Assembly (NCBI GenBank): GCA_029449245.1
Contig: JANATF010000002.1
Coordinates: 1,426,001-1,490,000 of the forward strand
Length of the DNA: 64,000 bases
Reading direction: 5' to 3'
Source of the DNA: Mortierella alpina
Lineage: Eukaryota; Mortierellomycota; Mortierellomycetes; Mortierellales; Mortierellaceae
The notes under the pieces: generated by a model
What the model was told of the DNA's origin: nothing
What the model saw: only the letters and a program-made list of their open reading frames with translations
The model's database searches: none
Made by a program: the position numbers and the translations under genes
Shown here: in pieces, positions 30,454-42,330 of the stretch
Position numbering within the stretch: position 1 is the stretch's first letter
Layout: every line of letters begins with the position of its first letter

Positions 30454-31564
30454 CTATGACTTTTGTTCCTGCAGCGTCAAATCCTTAGCCTGTACAGGAC
30501 TCTGATTTTCTTCGTCGATAGCTTGATGATGTTGCTTATTCTCTAGCGCACCGGTGCCGTCTCGATCCCCGACTATAGCTCGCCTACGTTTCAATAGCGC
30601 ATCCCTGCCTTGGTGAATGTATTTTTGAAGGACAAATAGCAGCGCAAAGATGAGGAGGAGTCCAATGTACCATCCAGCTGCTATGGGGCCCTTGGACCAA
30701 TCCAGAAATCCGTAAAGCCATTCGCCTCGACTTTTTTTTTTGAGTCGAACATGGAGGTTGAGGAGTGACAAAAAGAAAGACTGGTTAGAGATGACAAAGC
30801 GTGCCTTGTTTTCGTGTTTCCACTAGAGCAAAACACAGCAAGACCCGTACAAAAAAAAAAAAAAAAAAAAAAAAAAAAACGACTTACGCGGCAAAGTACA
30901 CCCACGCCAGGAACATGTACAAGATAATCATACTGAGGGGACCCAGGATCGCCATCCAGGGTAACTCCATGCGGTTGAAGACCATCTCAAAGAGGATGCA
31001 GGCTAGATCTGCTCCATGGTGTGAAAAGTCCACGTATTTGTTGACAGTGTCCATGGTATTGTTGGGGTCGAAAAGCATGCCCCAGTAGATGGCAGGGACC
31101 ACAATGTGATAGACTACAACCGAGCCATAAAGCAGAGACAAGGCCGAGGTCAAGAACCAGTGCTGCGTTGTTAGCGAGTCAAGGTTCTTGTTACGGGCAT
31201 AGCGGAATGAATGGTATGTTGCTGCCAGATAGTAGGATGTGAGTCCAATGTTGCTGAGGTTGGTGAATGTGGTCGGGACCATGTAAAAGACATTGTCTCT
31301 CGCAGAGACATAGAGTGTTGCGATAAAGACGGCTGTGAGGTGCAGGGCGATAAACAGGCGAATGTGGAGTAGGCCTGTGGCGCTAACGAGGTTGGAGGAG
31401 ATGAAACGAGAGTGGTCGAGGCTGTCATAGCGAAGAAACTGTCTGAGGTTTGATATTGATTCAAAGGTGGGTGCTTCCTTGGAGATGAGTGATGCAGGCT
31501 GGGCAGTATCCTCCGGTACCTTTGGTACTATAGCACCAGAGGCCTCTGGTTCGGCAGAAGCCAT
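30454..31564 (-). CDS. AIG1/FAR-17a-like integral membrane protein
   Basis: Two exons, 31564-30888 and 30730-30454, give 317 residues. Six membrane helices are visible ('LLHIRLFIALHLTAVFIATLYV', 'LYGSVVVYHIVVPAIYWGML', 'LGPLSMIILYMFLAWVYFA' and 'AAGWYIGLLLIFALLFVLQ' among them). The conserved 'TTFTNLSNIGLTSYY' and 'VDFSHHGADLACILFEMV' segments and 'WLYGFLDW' match the FAR-17a/AIG1 family, whose animal members AIG1 and ADTRP hydrolyse fatty-acid esters of hydroxy fatty acids using a Thr and a His. Thr and His are present in the expected segments. The intron contains an A-run of about 29 nt, just inside the donor side, and its acceptor lies in an A-rich rather than pyrimidine-rich context. A partial duplicate of the last exon lies at 28704-28890. 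Confidence 0.75.
30851..30879. repeat. Poly(A)/poly(T) tract in the AIG1-like intron
   Basis: A run of about 29 A residues on the plus strand (T on the coding strand) sits just downstream of the 5' splice site at 30887. It is the longest homopolymer in the window. No flanking direct repeat was seen, so unlike the tract at 7620 it does not look like a retro-insertion. Confidence 0.85.
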
Positions 31565-33593
31565 TATTTAGAGATGTGGATGGAGCTGAATGCTGGGTAT
31601 AGAGGTAAGGGGGTGTTTGCACAATGTGCTGCTTCAGACGCTGATCAATGCCCCTCGTTCACCTTTTGGAAATAAATGAACAGTGAAGAAACTGGAGGAC
31701 GAAAAATAGAAAAGAGAGGGAAGGAGAAGTGAAGCAAGAGGCGTTCGGGGAGGATAAGGACATGTGCAAACATCGCAGCTCTGCACCTTGAAATTCTAGC
31801 TGAGTCAAAAATTCAAACCCAACGTAAGATAGACCTCCTCTCATCGAAACTTTAGCGCTGTACTCCCCCCCCTGGATGAACGGGTCGGGCACACTTCAAC
31901 TCGGTTCACTGTAAGTGCGATGAGATTTGAGCAGCGCCCTTCTGCACTTCAATTGGCGATATTCAATGCGGGTCCATGGAAATGAAATGCGAGATGCTCC
32001 CGCAGAATAAAGAGCTTCCATGGTGTTTTGTTTATTTGTTTGTTTAGTCAAACTGCAGGCTTATAAACGCATTTCGTGGTGACACGAATTGGCATGCAGA
32101 CTACTCCTTCCAACGGTCCTGCGCACAAGACTAGGGATGAACCTGAAAGGTTTGACTATTACGCATCCGAAACGAGCTTCAATAAATAAGTCTTTGCAAG
32201 TCTATATGCAGTTCCGGGTGCAGCAAGGGAATGAGGGCATACGCAGGCTTAAGCGTGTCTTAATAATGACTGGAGCAGTGCCAATATCCATCCCGCATGG
32301 GTTTGATTATGGCTCACGTCTACACAAGGTTCATTTGAAACCAAAAGACCTGTTCTTGGGGAGTGCTTAAGTAGAGAAAAGAAGGCTGAGCGATGCATAT
32401 AGTCTCTATGTGATCTTCCTGACACCAAATCCCTGCCCAGGTCTCAAGGGATGACATGGGGATCGAGAACCAGGTATTCATGGACATGTACAACATATAC
32501 ATGCACCGTCATCATTTCATTAACCTTGCGTGGTCGCTCCTTGAAAAACTTACAGATGCTGTAGAACGCGCAATTGAGGACAGGAAGTGGACAGGAGCCC
32601 AGATCTGATGGCCATGCTCCGATGTTCACAAAAGTACGGCCCGATGAAGTTTTACCATCTTGAGCAGCTTGTATAGTGTTGTCTACGATATTTATATCTC
32701 TCATGTCTGCTTTTTTTTTCTTCTGCGATTTCTCGTACTGCTCTTGCTTTTCTTTCTGCATCGGATGTGAGAATTGCCGTTGAATAAAGGGGTGACCCGC
32801 ATCTGGACATCGAGGAAGTCTTGGAGAAAGGCTGGTCAAAGTGTCCAAAGGCGCCAAACAACTGACAAGGCGTGTCAAAGCATACTCTTTGTTTGCAACC
32901 ACCTGCTTTTGCTGACGAGAACACAGTTTTGCATTTTCCTTGGATGACGACCGAATGTCTTCTATCCCACTGGAGACTATCAGCAGGCTAAGTGTGGAGT
33001 GTTGTGCATGAGATGTTCGTGTCGGCGCAGCTTACATGGTGGATGCCTCCAGTCAGCCGTCTCTCCCCAAGTAGCCAGGCGAAGTGGTGCCTTGTTGTCC
33101 CTCTGTTAAGGTTTATCCTCCCTCTCTCCATTGGCGACGAGTTGCTGCGTTGTTCCTGATATTGTCACGGTGGCTCTTGCTCATTGTCTCCTCTTCTCTC
33201 TTTCTTTCATTGCCAACTAGCAGCTGGCCAACCTCCATTCGCCTGCTGCATTCCTTTTTCATTGCACATTCAATCCGCGCATTCCTCCAGCTTCATGAAT
33301 AATCAACCCCCCACCACCCCTATACCATAAATCTTTACATATGCACCTTGCACATACACGCATTTATTATTCCTTTATATAATCTACTCTCGCTGCCTGG
33401 GCGTCCGCCTCACTCAACTTCCTCTCCGCATCCATCCACACACAACCCTTTCTCTCACTTTGTTGCAGTCCTGCCTACAAAAGTAGTCGTGTTATCGTCG
33501 AACTCCTCAGCTATCACTTTTTTGTAGCTTCTGAGCTAGCATTCCCTTTGAGAAATTTGCGCTCTCTAAGCCGAGGGACTACGCCAGGAGATC
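31565..33593. other. Long interval with promoter sequences and one uncertain frame
   Basis: The left end is the promoter side of the AIG1-like gene. The right end, 33100-33590, is C/T-rich and leads into the seven-helix protein gene; a TTTATATAA word lies near 33375. The middle holds a coding-like minus-strand frame (separate entry). Otherwise I see nothing. Confidence 0.45.
32444..33030 (-). other. Coding-like open frame, possibly one exon of an unrecognised gene
   Basis: The minus strand is open from about 33030 to a stop at 32444, roughly 195 codons, without an early ATG. A GTAAGC word lies just upstream at about 33034, a possible donor of a preceding exon, and an alternative exit is the GTTAATG after '...FFKERPRK'. 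The middle is charged and coiled ('QKEKQEQYEKSQKKKKADM'). I do not recognise it. It could be a genuine gene with an unseen first exon, or a relic. Confidence 0.3.
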
Positions 33594-36472
33594 ATGGCCT
33601 CTTCATGCACATGGCTAGGAGCATCAGCGCGGTCTTGGAAGGATAACCTGGCCAGGGAGCCATGCCGATCTCGTTTCGCATATGCGACATCGACTCTTCT
33701 ACACTTGGCCCTTGCTCTTATTTCCATCTGTCTCAGCTCTGCCTTTCTGCACTCAATACCCACAGCAGACGCAACCCTTGCAGTCCGCGTCAATGCATCA
33801 GTTACGGTCAATTACCGAAGCTGGGATCCTTTCCAGGGTGAGGCCGAACCCTACACGCTGCCGGGTCTGCTGCTCCTGGGCCAGGTCCAGAACGATTGCA
33901 CTGTCAGCGTGGATCCCTCAGCGGGACCAGCAGGGCAAGCCATACTAGCGGCCTTAGATCCCACAAGATCGGTGGTGGATTCAATTTTGGTATTGAGATA
34001 CGACTGGCTGGATTACTGTGCGACGTTTGATGATGTAAGTCTCTATGTGGCAGCATGGCAATAGTATCGATTCTCTGCGACCTCCTCTCTTGGCCACGGC
34101 TGTCCCACTCTCTCGTTCCCTTCGCAATGGCGGCAGCAGTTGTGACACAGTGCTAATGTCATCGCAAAATGTGCTCCTGCATGTCCTCTCCATCGGGCAT
34201 ACAAATGTTCTATCAATTTATTTTCTCACCCCATTCTGCCACACGTTTGCCCGCTTGCCTGCTCAGGTGTAACTGAGAGTTACACAGATTCAAACACGCT
34301 TTCGCAGCCTCGTTGCAACCTCGTTTGTTTATCCTTCTTGCCTTGAGCAGTTACCCAGTCCATTCATTTGTTTGCTATTCACCCCGTCTTTCCCTCGACG
34401 CTCACCTTGTCAGGTCAAGAGAGTTCTGCATTTCATTCTCCACCTCTATCTCTCTCTTGTGAGCTCTCTGTCTCTTTACCTTCACTGCCTGTGAAAACGA
34501 TAACAAACATCTCGAAAGGGGCGGGCGACCAAAATAGAGTGCGAGCGCCTTTTTTTTTTACTGGGGTGGAATATACAGTATCCCGGATGAGCCAGCACTC
34601 CAGTACTCCGATTGTTCCTGGGTAGATTGATGCATGCAGATCATGTACCTCTGACGATCGACTATTAATCGATAGTTCGTTACCATTACTTTTTTCTTGA
34701 ATTGCCCGCCCTTCAACCGAAAATTATAGATCTTTGAAAAGCTTTCACGTCTCAATGCTCAACTGCAGAGCCTCTCCTTGCCCGAGGTTGGCGCTGTCGT
34801 CATGGACGGTGACGCCAACAGCAATGAGGACTTTGGGTCGCCGTTCACACAGCTCGCGAATGCCAAGCACTGGAATACCGACAATCGGCTCAACATCTCG
34901 TACACTGGCAAAGACACTGTACTGGCTCTTGCAGCCCTACTGGCAGCGAACAACCATGCTCTATTGGCCACCGCTGCACAGGAGCAGGGTCCGTGGAATC
35001 AGATGTGGCATTCCATTGGTTTCATTATAGTGATTCGTGGTCTCGACGTACTCTCCGGCCTCACCTTCTTGTACGGTCTCTGGGTCCTCGCATTTATTCT
35101 CAGGGACAGGGCAGAGAGTCAGCACTATAGACGGTACTTGATCCTGATTCCCGGATGCATTTATCTGCCGCTCTCGATCGCCTTCGCGCCTTACAAGGTT
35201 ACGGTGCCATGGAGGAACTGCGTCTATTACATGTCGCTCCTGTTTCCATTCATCTCTCTCGGCCTTCAAATCACTATGTGGAGCAAGCTCATCTATAGGA
35301 TCAAGCGCAAGAGAGCCAACAAACTGTTCTCGTACTTTTCATACGTTACCATCTTTGTGCCCGTCGTGTCGTCCTTTCTGGACGGTATTGGATGGTTAAT
35401 CCCCTCGGTGCCAATCATCCGCATGATCGGGGAGAAGGGTTTCTCGTTCATTACGCCCGCTGTCATCCTTGTCCAGGCCGGCCTCATCTTTTATTACGCT
35501 GCGACCTTTTTCAAGTCCTTGAAGGGAGTGGCGGTCTCACAAACGACGCGCACAGCCCTGGTGAAGATCACAGTGCTGAACATGGCCATGATTTCGTTCT
35601 TTATCCTCATGCTTCTCTCCAGAATCGTCTCGCTCCTGGGGTTGAACATGAAGGCTCGGTCCGCCTACATCACAGAGTTGGTCATCTTTCGGTTTTCGTT
35701 CATCTTCTTTTATGCAGCCTGCTTTCGGACGCTGTCGATCAGGCAGCCGACCGGATCCACGATCGATTCCAAGGGCCAGTCCTCGGGCGGTGCACCAGCC
35801 GGCAATCACAGCAGTGGTACAAACAAGAATGCATCCAAGAACCACACCCACTACCACATGGAGGACTTTAGCGGCAGCAACAGCAAGACCCATACAAATA
35901 GTCATCTTGACGACAACAATAGCGACAAGCCTAAACCCCATCTTCATTTCAACAAGCATCTCTCCAACCATGCGTCCAAGGGGTTCACGATCACAGACCC
36001 GTCCAGCCCCAGTACCTCATTCAGGACTCCATCGTACGGCGGTGCGATCGCAAGCCCAAAGCTCACCCATGGCTACACTAGCCAGCAGCAATTGCTCAAC
36101 ACGGACTCATCCGAGTACCCGGATCCGTACAAGTTCAACGAGTTTGGGCACCTGACCCATTATAACCATGGTGAGCCCTCCTCTTCCTCATCGCCCTCGC
36201 CCACGGGTAAGGCCAGAGAGGGAGAGAATGTGTATTCGAGGGATGAAACCAACTACGGCCTGCATCTGGGCGCCCGGTCTGTGGAGGATCTGGAGGAGGA
36301 TAAGGATAGCGTCTATGGGAGCCATCGGTTCCAGAGCTCACCCATGAGCAAGCACGCTCAAGCGATGCAACTCGGAAATGGAGGACGGGTGGTCAATGGC
36401 AAGGGACGGAACTCGGAGGGGTATGCACGCTTCGATCTCTCGGACGAGGAGCGGAGTGCGCGCGTACTATAG
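33594..36472 (+). CDS. Seven-helix membrane protein with large N-terminal ectodomain (receptor-like)
   Basis: Two exons, 33594-34034 and 34742-36472, give 723 residues with a phase-0 junction; the 707-bp intron is the longest in the window. After a signal-anchor-like segment (about 28-55) comes an extracellular domain of about 180 residues with 'ILVLRYDWLDYC', resembling a protease-associated-type fold. Seven hydrophobic helices then follow, from 'IIVIRGLDVLSGLTFLYGLWV' to 'VIFRFSFIFFYAACF'. The cytoplasmic tail of about 230 residues is rich in His, Asn and Ser, with an acidic patch near the end. Topology matches a G-protein-coupled receptor, but I cannot assign it to a named fungal GPCR class. 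The start is the first ATG after a C/T-rich leader. The long intron could hide a small exon. Confidence 0.7.
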
Positions 36473-36631
36473 GAACTTGCAGCATTCTTCGTTTTACAAT
36501 ACACCACGATTGAGCCAACGTGAACGGTAAAGCCTCATATTCGAGTACAGTAGGAGGACGAACGATGCCCAGGGGTGATCTTTTGCCTGCTCGCGGTCGG
36601 GTTCCTGTTTTAATTTATTTTTGATTCTTTC

Positions 36632-38582
36632 TCATACAAGATGGCGGCTTTTCAATCTATGGATCGACTTTCCCGGGCGAAGTTTAGCAACATCCATCTC
36701 CAGCTCGCCTCCATAGTCGAGCTCTCGGTAGACAGAAATCCCTTGCAAGAGAGGCCAGCATCGAAAGTTCTTGAGCGTAGCCATCTCCTCGAGCACCCTA
36801 TCAACATCCTCGATCGAACCCAGCCTCTTCAAATCAGCCTTTAAGCGCCCTTCCGCATGCTCCTTCGAGGGTATGCTAGGCGGCCTTTTAGGACTTCTTG
36901 CGAACGCATCCTTGTGCGTTCGAGGGGTCTTAACCACTTCCTTTTCCAGCCATGAAAGCGTTCGCAGTCTTTGCCACAGCCCCGGTTTAGGATGATCCGC
37001 CATCCATTCCAGATCCACCTTCTTGTACTTTTGATGCGTTGCTGAAATCGCAATCACCAACTTCTGAAGCGAGTGCAGTCTCGAGAGCAAACACAATCCA
37101 CCTTGCAGGCTCACATCAATATCCGACATCCGGATCTGGAGATCCTCTAGGTCAGGGCACACCTTGGAGAGATACCCAAAAAGAATCCGGCCGTGCACGG
37201 GGGCTCCGATGCTCACGTCGCCATGCCGATGAAACCCCATGTGCAACGTCTTCAACCGTCGACAAGCCCACACCCCAGGCTCGATCGACAAATTCCGTTG
37301 CGGAGGGCTGTACCTGAAATTGAACCGAAGTCCGCGATCGATGAGCGGGATATCATCCACACGGTGAAGGTCCAGTCGCTGGAGTGCGAAAAACATCTGT
37401 GGGACCTTGAGGTGAAGCAAGTGGGGTGAGACACAGAGAAAGTGGTGTAGACCTTCCTTGGTGGTATGACCGTACGTCCATCGATTGCTGACAATTTCAA
37501 GCCAGGTGATATAGTTTGGATGTAAACAGAGGTCCTTGCAGATGCTTGGCTTGAGTTCCTGGCCCCAAAGACTCCATTCGAGGAGCTGGTCTTTGAGAGG
37601 CATGAATGGCTCTTGAACTTCATCGTGCATCAGTCCCCAAACATCGTGCGAGAGGTGGAACGAGGTCAAGGGTAGGTGGAGAGTCTCTATATGCTGGATG
37701 AGGCGGCTCATGTTATACTGGGGGTTGGAAGCGTTCTCCGAAAACAGGTTGATCAGCTTCAGCTCGTACAGCCGTGGTGTCATCAAGAGGAGGTCCTCCA
37801 GGTCCGATTGTGGCACAAACGCACCTTGAAGAATGAGGGACCGCAAAGGAAATATCGTGGGTTGCTTTGGGTCAAGCTGCAGTTCGATAGGGATCCAGGA
37901 TGAAGGCATTCTGATGTTGCCTTTCTGTAGGCTGCTGAGACGAAGTATGAGCAGATGGGGACATTGCCGAAGGATTTGGTCCATGAATACTGAGGTTTCG
38001 AAATACGTGCTGATCATTAGACTGGTCAGCGAACTCGAGAATGGCAAAATATCTCCCAGGGCCTCGCTCATTTGGATGTATCCGTTGAGCTCCAGTTCCC
38101 GCAAGTAGGTGCGTCCTCGCTGTGGGCCATTTTTGTTTCCTGATTTGATGTTACTTGCCCATTTTCCACTGCTATTCTCGGTCCCCAGTTCTTGCAGAGG
38201 CATAGTCTGTTGCAGCTCTTTGTAGTTGCGCTCAGTAGCAGATATAAATTGCTTCCATTGTGGAGTGTTTTCATTCCTCGTGGCTCCACGGAATTGAGAG
38301 AACCATCGAAGTCGATGGGCGCCTGGTAATTTGACCAGAAGCTTTGCAAAGTCCTCGGGGGTTGAGGTAGTGTGCCAAGCGAGCTCCCGCATAACAGTAT
38401 GCTGGTTCATGTAGAACCACTTCCGGCAAACGTGGATGACCGACATGCGTATGTTATACTCGTCGAGATAGGAAAAGATGTGTTGCAGTATCTCTGTGAC
38501 CTCCAGCGGTGATCGTGGTCTCTGTAGCGGACGGCTCCGCTGCTTTCGCTGAGGAACTTCTCTTGAGGGATGTGAATTTCAT
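36632..38582 (-). CDS. F-box/LRR-type protein with apparent frameshift in the F-box
   Basis: A continuous frame from the ATG at 38446 to 36632 encodes 604 residues with regularly spaced Leu-rich segments, as in fungal F-box/LRR substrate receptors of SCF ubiquitin ligases. The F-box itself ('PLEVTEILQHIFSYLDEYN', then 'IRMSVIHVCRKWFYMNQ') is in the same frame but mostly upstream of that ATG. The only nearby upstream ATG, 38582, opens a Ser/Thr-rich N-terminus (MKFTSLKRSSSAKAAEPSA) in another frame. The two would join if one base were added at about 38505-38510. Alternatively a TTCCTCAG acceptor near 38555 could start the F-box exon, but I find no good upstream ATG exon. So this is a sequencing error, a young pseudogene, or a gene with an unseen first exon. 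Confidence 0.65.
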
Positions 38583-39013
38583 GACGAATGGCATGAGTAG
38601 ATAGCAATAACGTGAGAGATAGCGAAGAGTGTGAATGAAGAGCGAGGATGAGGGGACACAAAACGAGAGATGAGAGGGGAAAAGTAATTTTCTTCAATAA
38701 TTGGATCGACTTTCGCCTCTCTCTGCACTGCCACTTTCAGGGTTTGCTTTCTGGGACGACAGCGCGTGAGTATGGAGACAGTAGACGCCTCGGTTTAGAC
38801 GAGAAGGCAAACTACACGTGGGGATGGTCGTAATAGAAGGCAGGATGTTACTTGCTAACGATTTCACGCTACCTAAGACCGCTTTCTACTCGCAATGCAA
38901 CACTCGTTTTATGACAATCACAAGGTCACTTTGTTCTGGCGCGTCTTTGGTCACACCTTCAGCAAAACGTGAACGAACATCGTCGACCGTCGGTCTTTGC
39001 TCTATACTTGATG
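38583..39013. other. Intergenic region
   Basis: Promoter side of the F-box gene and 3' flank of the minus-strand gene ending at 39014. No gene or repeat is recognised. Confidence 0.5.
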
Positions 39014-39916
39014 TTACGTGGACGTACTTGGATCTACTTTTCGGAACACCCAAGTAGGCAGATCGGGGTTCGAGTTCACGCCACTGGAGTCGATTGATGC
39101 ATACAGCTTGTAGTTGGCGGTCTTGAGATTGGCTATTATCTGGCCCAGCAGCAGTTGAGCATTGAAGGCGTTCTCTACAGAGAAGTTCCCGAACGGAGCC
39201 GACTTCAACTGGAACTCAACCGAGCCGCCTGCATCCACGCTTGTATTGAGGATTCTATCGAAAAAAAGAATACATGGTCTCAGTCGTTAACATGTACTGC
39301 TCTCATTCTGTACACCTTTCGAACCACAACAACAGCATTCAGAAGCGACCCATCATCTTTTTTTGATACTGTACCCTAACTCCCCTTTCCATCGCTTGAG
39401 AATCGCGTCCCGCACCAATGTCGTGATGTTCTCCGGAGCCTCGATGATCCGTATGCAGTCTCCATTATCGAACCCGATGGCGAACAGTTCGTCTGACTTG
39501 ATAACATTGGGGCCATGTACAGAAAACTGTTCCAACTGCTCAAAGAACATAGTGTCCAGCTGCAACGTTTGGCGACCCATCGTCGGAGAAGCCTGGATAA
39601 AGGACCATCCATGTTTCAGCAGACACTTGAACAATTCCAGCGTTAGCCTTCTTGACTTTGCTTGTTCCTTGGTTCGATTCAGCATCGTCTGGAGGCCACC
39701 TTGAAATCGGAAATCATACGCTCCAAAGTCGTTGAGCTCAATTGGGATGGGTCCTAAGGTCGAGGTGATGCACTGACGAATAGGCTCAATAAGGTCCTGA
39801 GGGAATCCAATGACCTGGACTCGGTTGATGAGGTAGAGCACATTGCCGATGGATAGAGTGATGCAGCCGATCCCTGAAGGTGATTCATTAAGGATAGCGG
39901 GAGACTTTTCTGACAT
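39014..39916 (-). CDS. Unrecognised cytosolic protein (260 residues)
   Basis: Two exons, 39916-39375 and 39254-39014, join in frame through a GTACAG donor and a GATAG acceptor to give 260 residues. The protein has no signal peptide or membrane helix. It is mixed alpha/beta, with 'HGWSFIQASPTMGRQTLQLD', 'FAIGFDNGDCIRIIEAP' and a C-terminal part after the junction with 'GNFSVENAFNAQLLLGQII'. I recognise no family. Regular splice signals, good codon structure and a clear ATG make it a probable real gene. An unspliced reading would end 10 codons after the donor. Confidence 0.65.
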
Positions 39917-40447
39917 TTTTTATTTCTGAAAGGAGTGGAGGAATGGGAAGAAGGGAGGCAACAACGTTACGAGGCAAGCAGTGCCCATGTGCATATTCAA
40001 CAAGTGTGATATGCGCCTTGCTCAGAGGCTTGATGTCATGGGAAGATGAAGGGATGGTACGAGAAGTGCACCGACAGGAACGCGTTTCCTGGACCTCACC
40101 TTGCACTTGTGTAACATTGACAGAAACTCGATTGCCAGCACGTTGTTGCTGTCGAAGCGACCTAATTGTAATATTCTCCTGGAGGGCGGTCTCCTAAGGC
40201 ATGGTCGACCCAAGATCCGCGCATCAAGTATGGGCTTGCACAAGGCGAAAGACTTGTGGTGACACCATCGGTCGGGACGAAGCCTTTGCATAGTGTGAGA
40301 TTTGACAGCCGTGCTTACTTGTGCCGTTGACAAGATGAATATAATTTGGTGTCGGACAAGGCAGTTGAGCAGCGTTCTTGCAGCAAAAGATGCTTCTTTT
40401 CCTTCTTTCCCGTCAATTCGAAATTCAATTGCACTTGACTGACTGCC
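39917..40447. other. Divergent intergenic region
   Basis: About 530 bp between divergently transcribed genes, probably holding both promoters. Short frames on both strands lack motifs. Confidence 0.5.
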
Positions 40448-41144
40448 ATGGACCTGAGCGACTTCACCATTCGCAATGTAAATGATTCATCTTTCCCTTA
40501 AGAACTCTGTAACGCGCATATCTTTTCCCGCAGGTTATTGAACCAAAAACCTGCTGCACCAAACACGATACTCTATCAATTTGCTTTAGACCCAGATCCA
40601 CGAGGTTGATGAGTTTATCGACACCCTAGAGGCTGCGGCAGAGTGGTTGAAAGCCAACAACATCAAGCAGTGGCCTCCAGGCATGTTCCGCGACTCGCGT
40701 GAAAGCATCCTGAGAGACATTGTTGGCAAGCGATGCTTCATGATCGACTACCGCCCTTCCACTCCCAACCCTTCTTTCACAGACACGGTGGCAGGGCTCT
40801 TTTTACTCAATCACCACGATAGCTTCGACCAACTCTTGTGGGGTCAGTATGCAGACGACTGGATGGATGCGCTTTACCTTCACCGGCTGATTATAAAGAA
40901 GCCGTTCCAGGGTTTGGGTTTAATGCCCACCATCGTGGCATTCGCAGAGGAGAAGGTCAGGGAGGAAGGGCGGCACTTTTTGAGAATGGACTGTCTTGCT
41001 AGCAACCCTGTGCTCCGACGGTATTATCGCGAGCGGTGTCGAGGCAATGGCAAGGGCGGGTTCAAGGAGTTGACGACCGTGTGGAACGCGGATCTGCGTA
41101 TGGAGTTTGCGCTGTTTGAGATTCAGGTGCAGTCCGAGGCGTGA
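40448..41144 (+). CDS. GNAT-family N-acetyltransferase (tandem copy 1)
   Basis: Two exons, 40448-40477 and 40590-41144, give 194 residues. The 10-codon first exon (MDLSDFTIRN) ends at GTAAAT; the second begins after CTTTAG. The acetyl-CoA-binding core is visible as 'LYLHRLIIKKPFQGLGLMP' followed by 'FLRMDCLASNPVLRRYYRERC', the standard GNAT motif A/B order. Substrate unknown. It is a tandem paralogue of the next gene: same two-exon structure, same intron position after 'IRN', and shared 'AAEWLK/AAEWME', 'QWxPGxFR' and 'LLW/MLW' blocks. Confidence 0.85.
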
Positions 41145-41403
41145 TCATGACATTGCCACGAAGCAATAAACCCGCAGCATGTTGCAAGCAGCAGCCAGCA
41201 TGCTCACTGACTCCCACATTCCAACTTTGCCGAGATCCCGGCCAATGGGCAACGGGCGTTGGATGTGACTCACACTTCAAGACTTTGCGCAGGCGGCAAT
41301 TGCTTAATTGCCTTTGGCACTTAAAAGGACGGCGATTTGAATGAGCGCCATCTTCTTGCCACAAAAGCAGCAGCCGTAAGACCAATATAGACAGGATACG
41401 ACA

Positions 41404-42121
41404 ATGACAGTGCCCATCATGGATCAAGCAGAGGAAGAATTTCTCATTCGCAATGTGAGTTTTTTGTTTAAATCTCGGGATCATTCCATGTTCGTTTTGA
41501 AAGAGTTTCTCGTTGTTGATCAGATCACTTCACTTCTCAAAAAAAAAAAAGACCGAGCCAGAGGAGCTTGAGGAGTACATCAACATCCTGGAGCGTGCGG
41601 CAGAATGGATGGAGTCCCAGAACTTGGCCCAGTGGATCCCTGGCACGTTCCGCAAAGCTGATAGCCGTCAGCATATCTCGGATGCGATCGCCTCCAAGAA
41701 CTCGTATGTGGTTTTCCACACCCCCACAAAGACCATTGCAGCCATCTTTGCACTCAACTATCGAGATCCCTTTGATGAGATGCTGTGGGTGCCCTTGCTG
41801 GGGCCGGATCACTGGCAGGATGCCATCTATGTCCACCGACTTGTGGTCGAGAAGGCGTTCCAGGGACGCGGGGTGGTCCCCAAGGCGCTTCGGTTTGTGG
41901 AGGCGCTGGTCCCCCAGAGGGGCAAGACCTACCTGCGATTGGACTGCCGCGGCAACAACCCTGGGCTGCGAAAGTTTTATCGGGAAAAGTGTCGCGGGCG
42001 GGTGGTGGATGAGGCCGACGGCGTGGAGAAGGTGATGGGTCTTGAGGAGAAGGGCACGTACACGAATCCAGCGAGCGGAATCAACTATGCGCGGTTTGAA
42101 CGGCGCGTTGTCAAGGCATAG
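41404..42121 (+). CDS. GNAT-family N-acetyltransferase (tandem copy 2)
   Basis: Two exons, 41404-41454 and 41552-42121, give 206 residues. The first exon (MTVPIMDQAEEEFLIRN) again stops after 'IRN' with GTGAGT; the second follows an A-rich acceptor (a run of A ending AAAAG). The core reads 'IYVHRLVVEKAFQGRGVVP' and 'YLRLDCRGNNPGLRKFYREKC'. It is closer to the textbook R/QxxGxG/A signature (QGRGVV) than copy 1 (QGLGLM). Substrate unknown. The A-rich acceptor makes the exact exon 2 start slightly uncertain, but the frame is fixed by homology with copy 1. Confidence 0.85.
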
Positions 42122-42227
42122 CCGCAGTGTAGAGGCAGAAGCGTGGCGGACAACTATTAAAGGAGATCACTCGCACGAAACAAACGAATACCTGTGCATG
42201 AATACATCAAGCATGCTTGCGAAGGGG

Positions 42228-42330
42228 TGTCTGTCTCTCGCTGTCTCTCTCTCTGCCTCTCTCTCGCTCTCACACACTCTCTCCCACTCTCTCACACTCT
42301 CACACTCTCATTCTCGCACTCGCTGTCCTG
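42228..42330 (+). repeat. CT/CA-rich simple repeat
   Basis: Overlapping CTCTCT and CTCACACT repeats form a pyrimidine-rich block of about 100 bp in the promoter or leader of the next gene. Confidence 0.8.

Noticed and set aside
30851-30879. Poly(A) tract in the AIG1-like intron as another retro-insertion scar
   Set aside because: No flanking direct repeat like that at 7606-7654; simple homopolymer expansion is sufficient.
39040-39090. GGTTCGA-like word suggesting a tRNA T-arm
   Set aside because: No acceptor-stem complement or anticodon arm at tRNA spacing, and it lies within the 3' exon of a protein gene.
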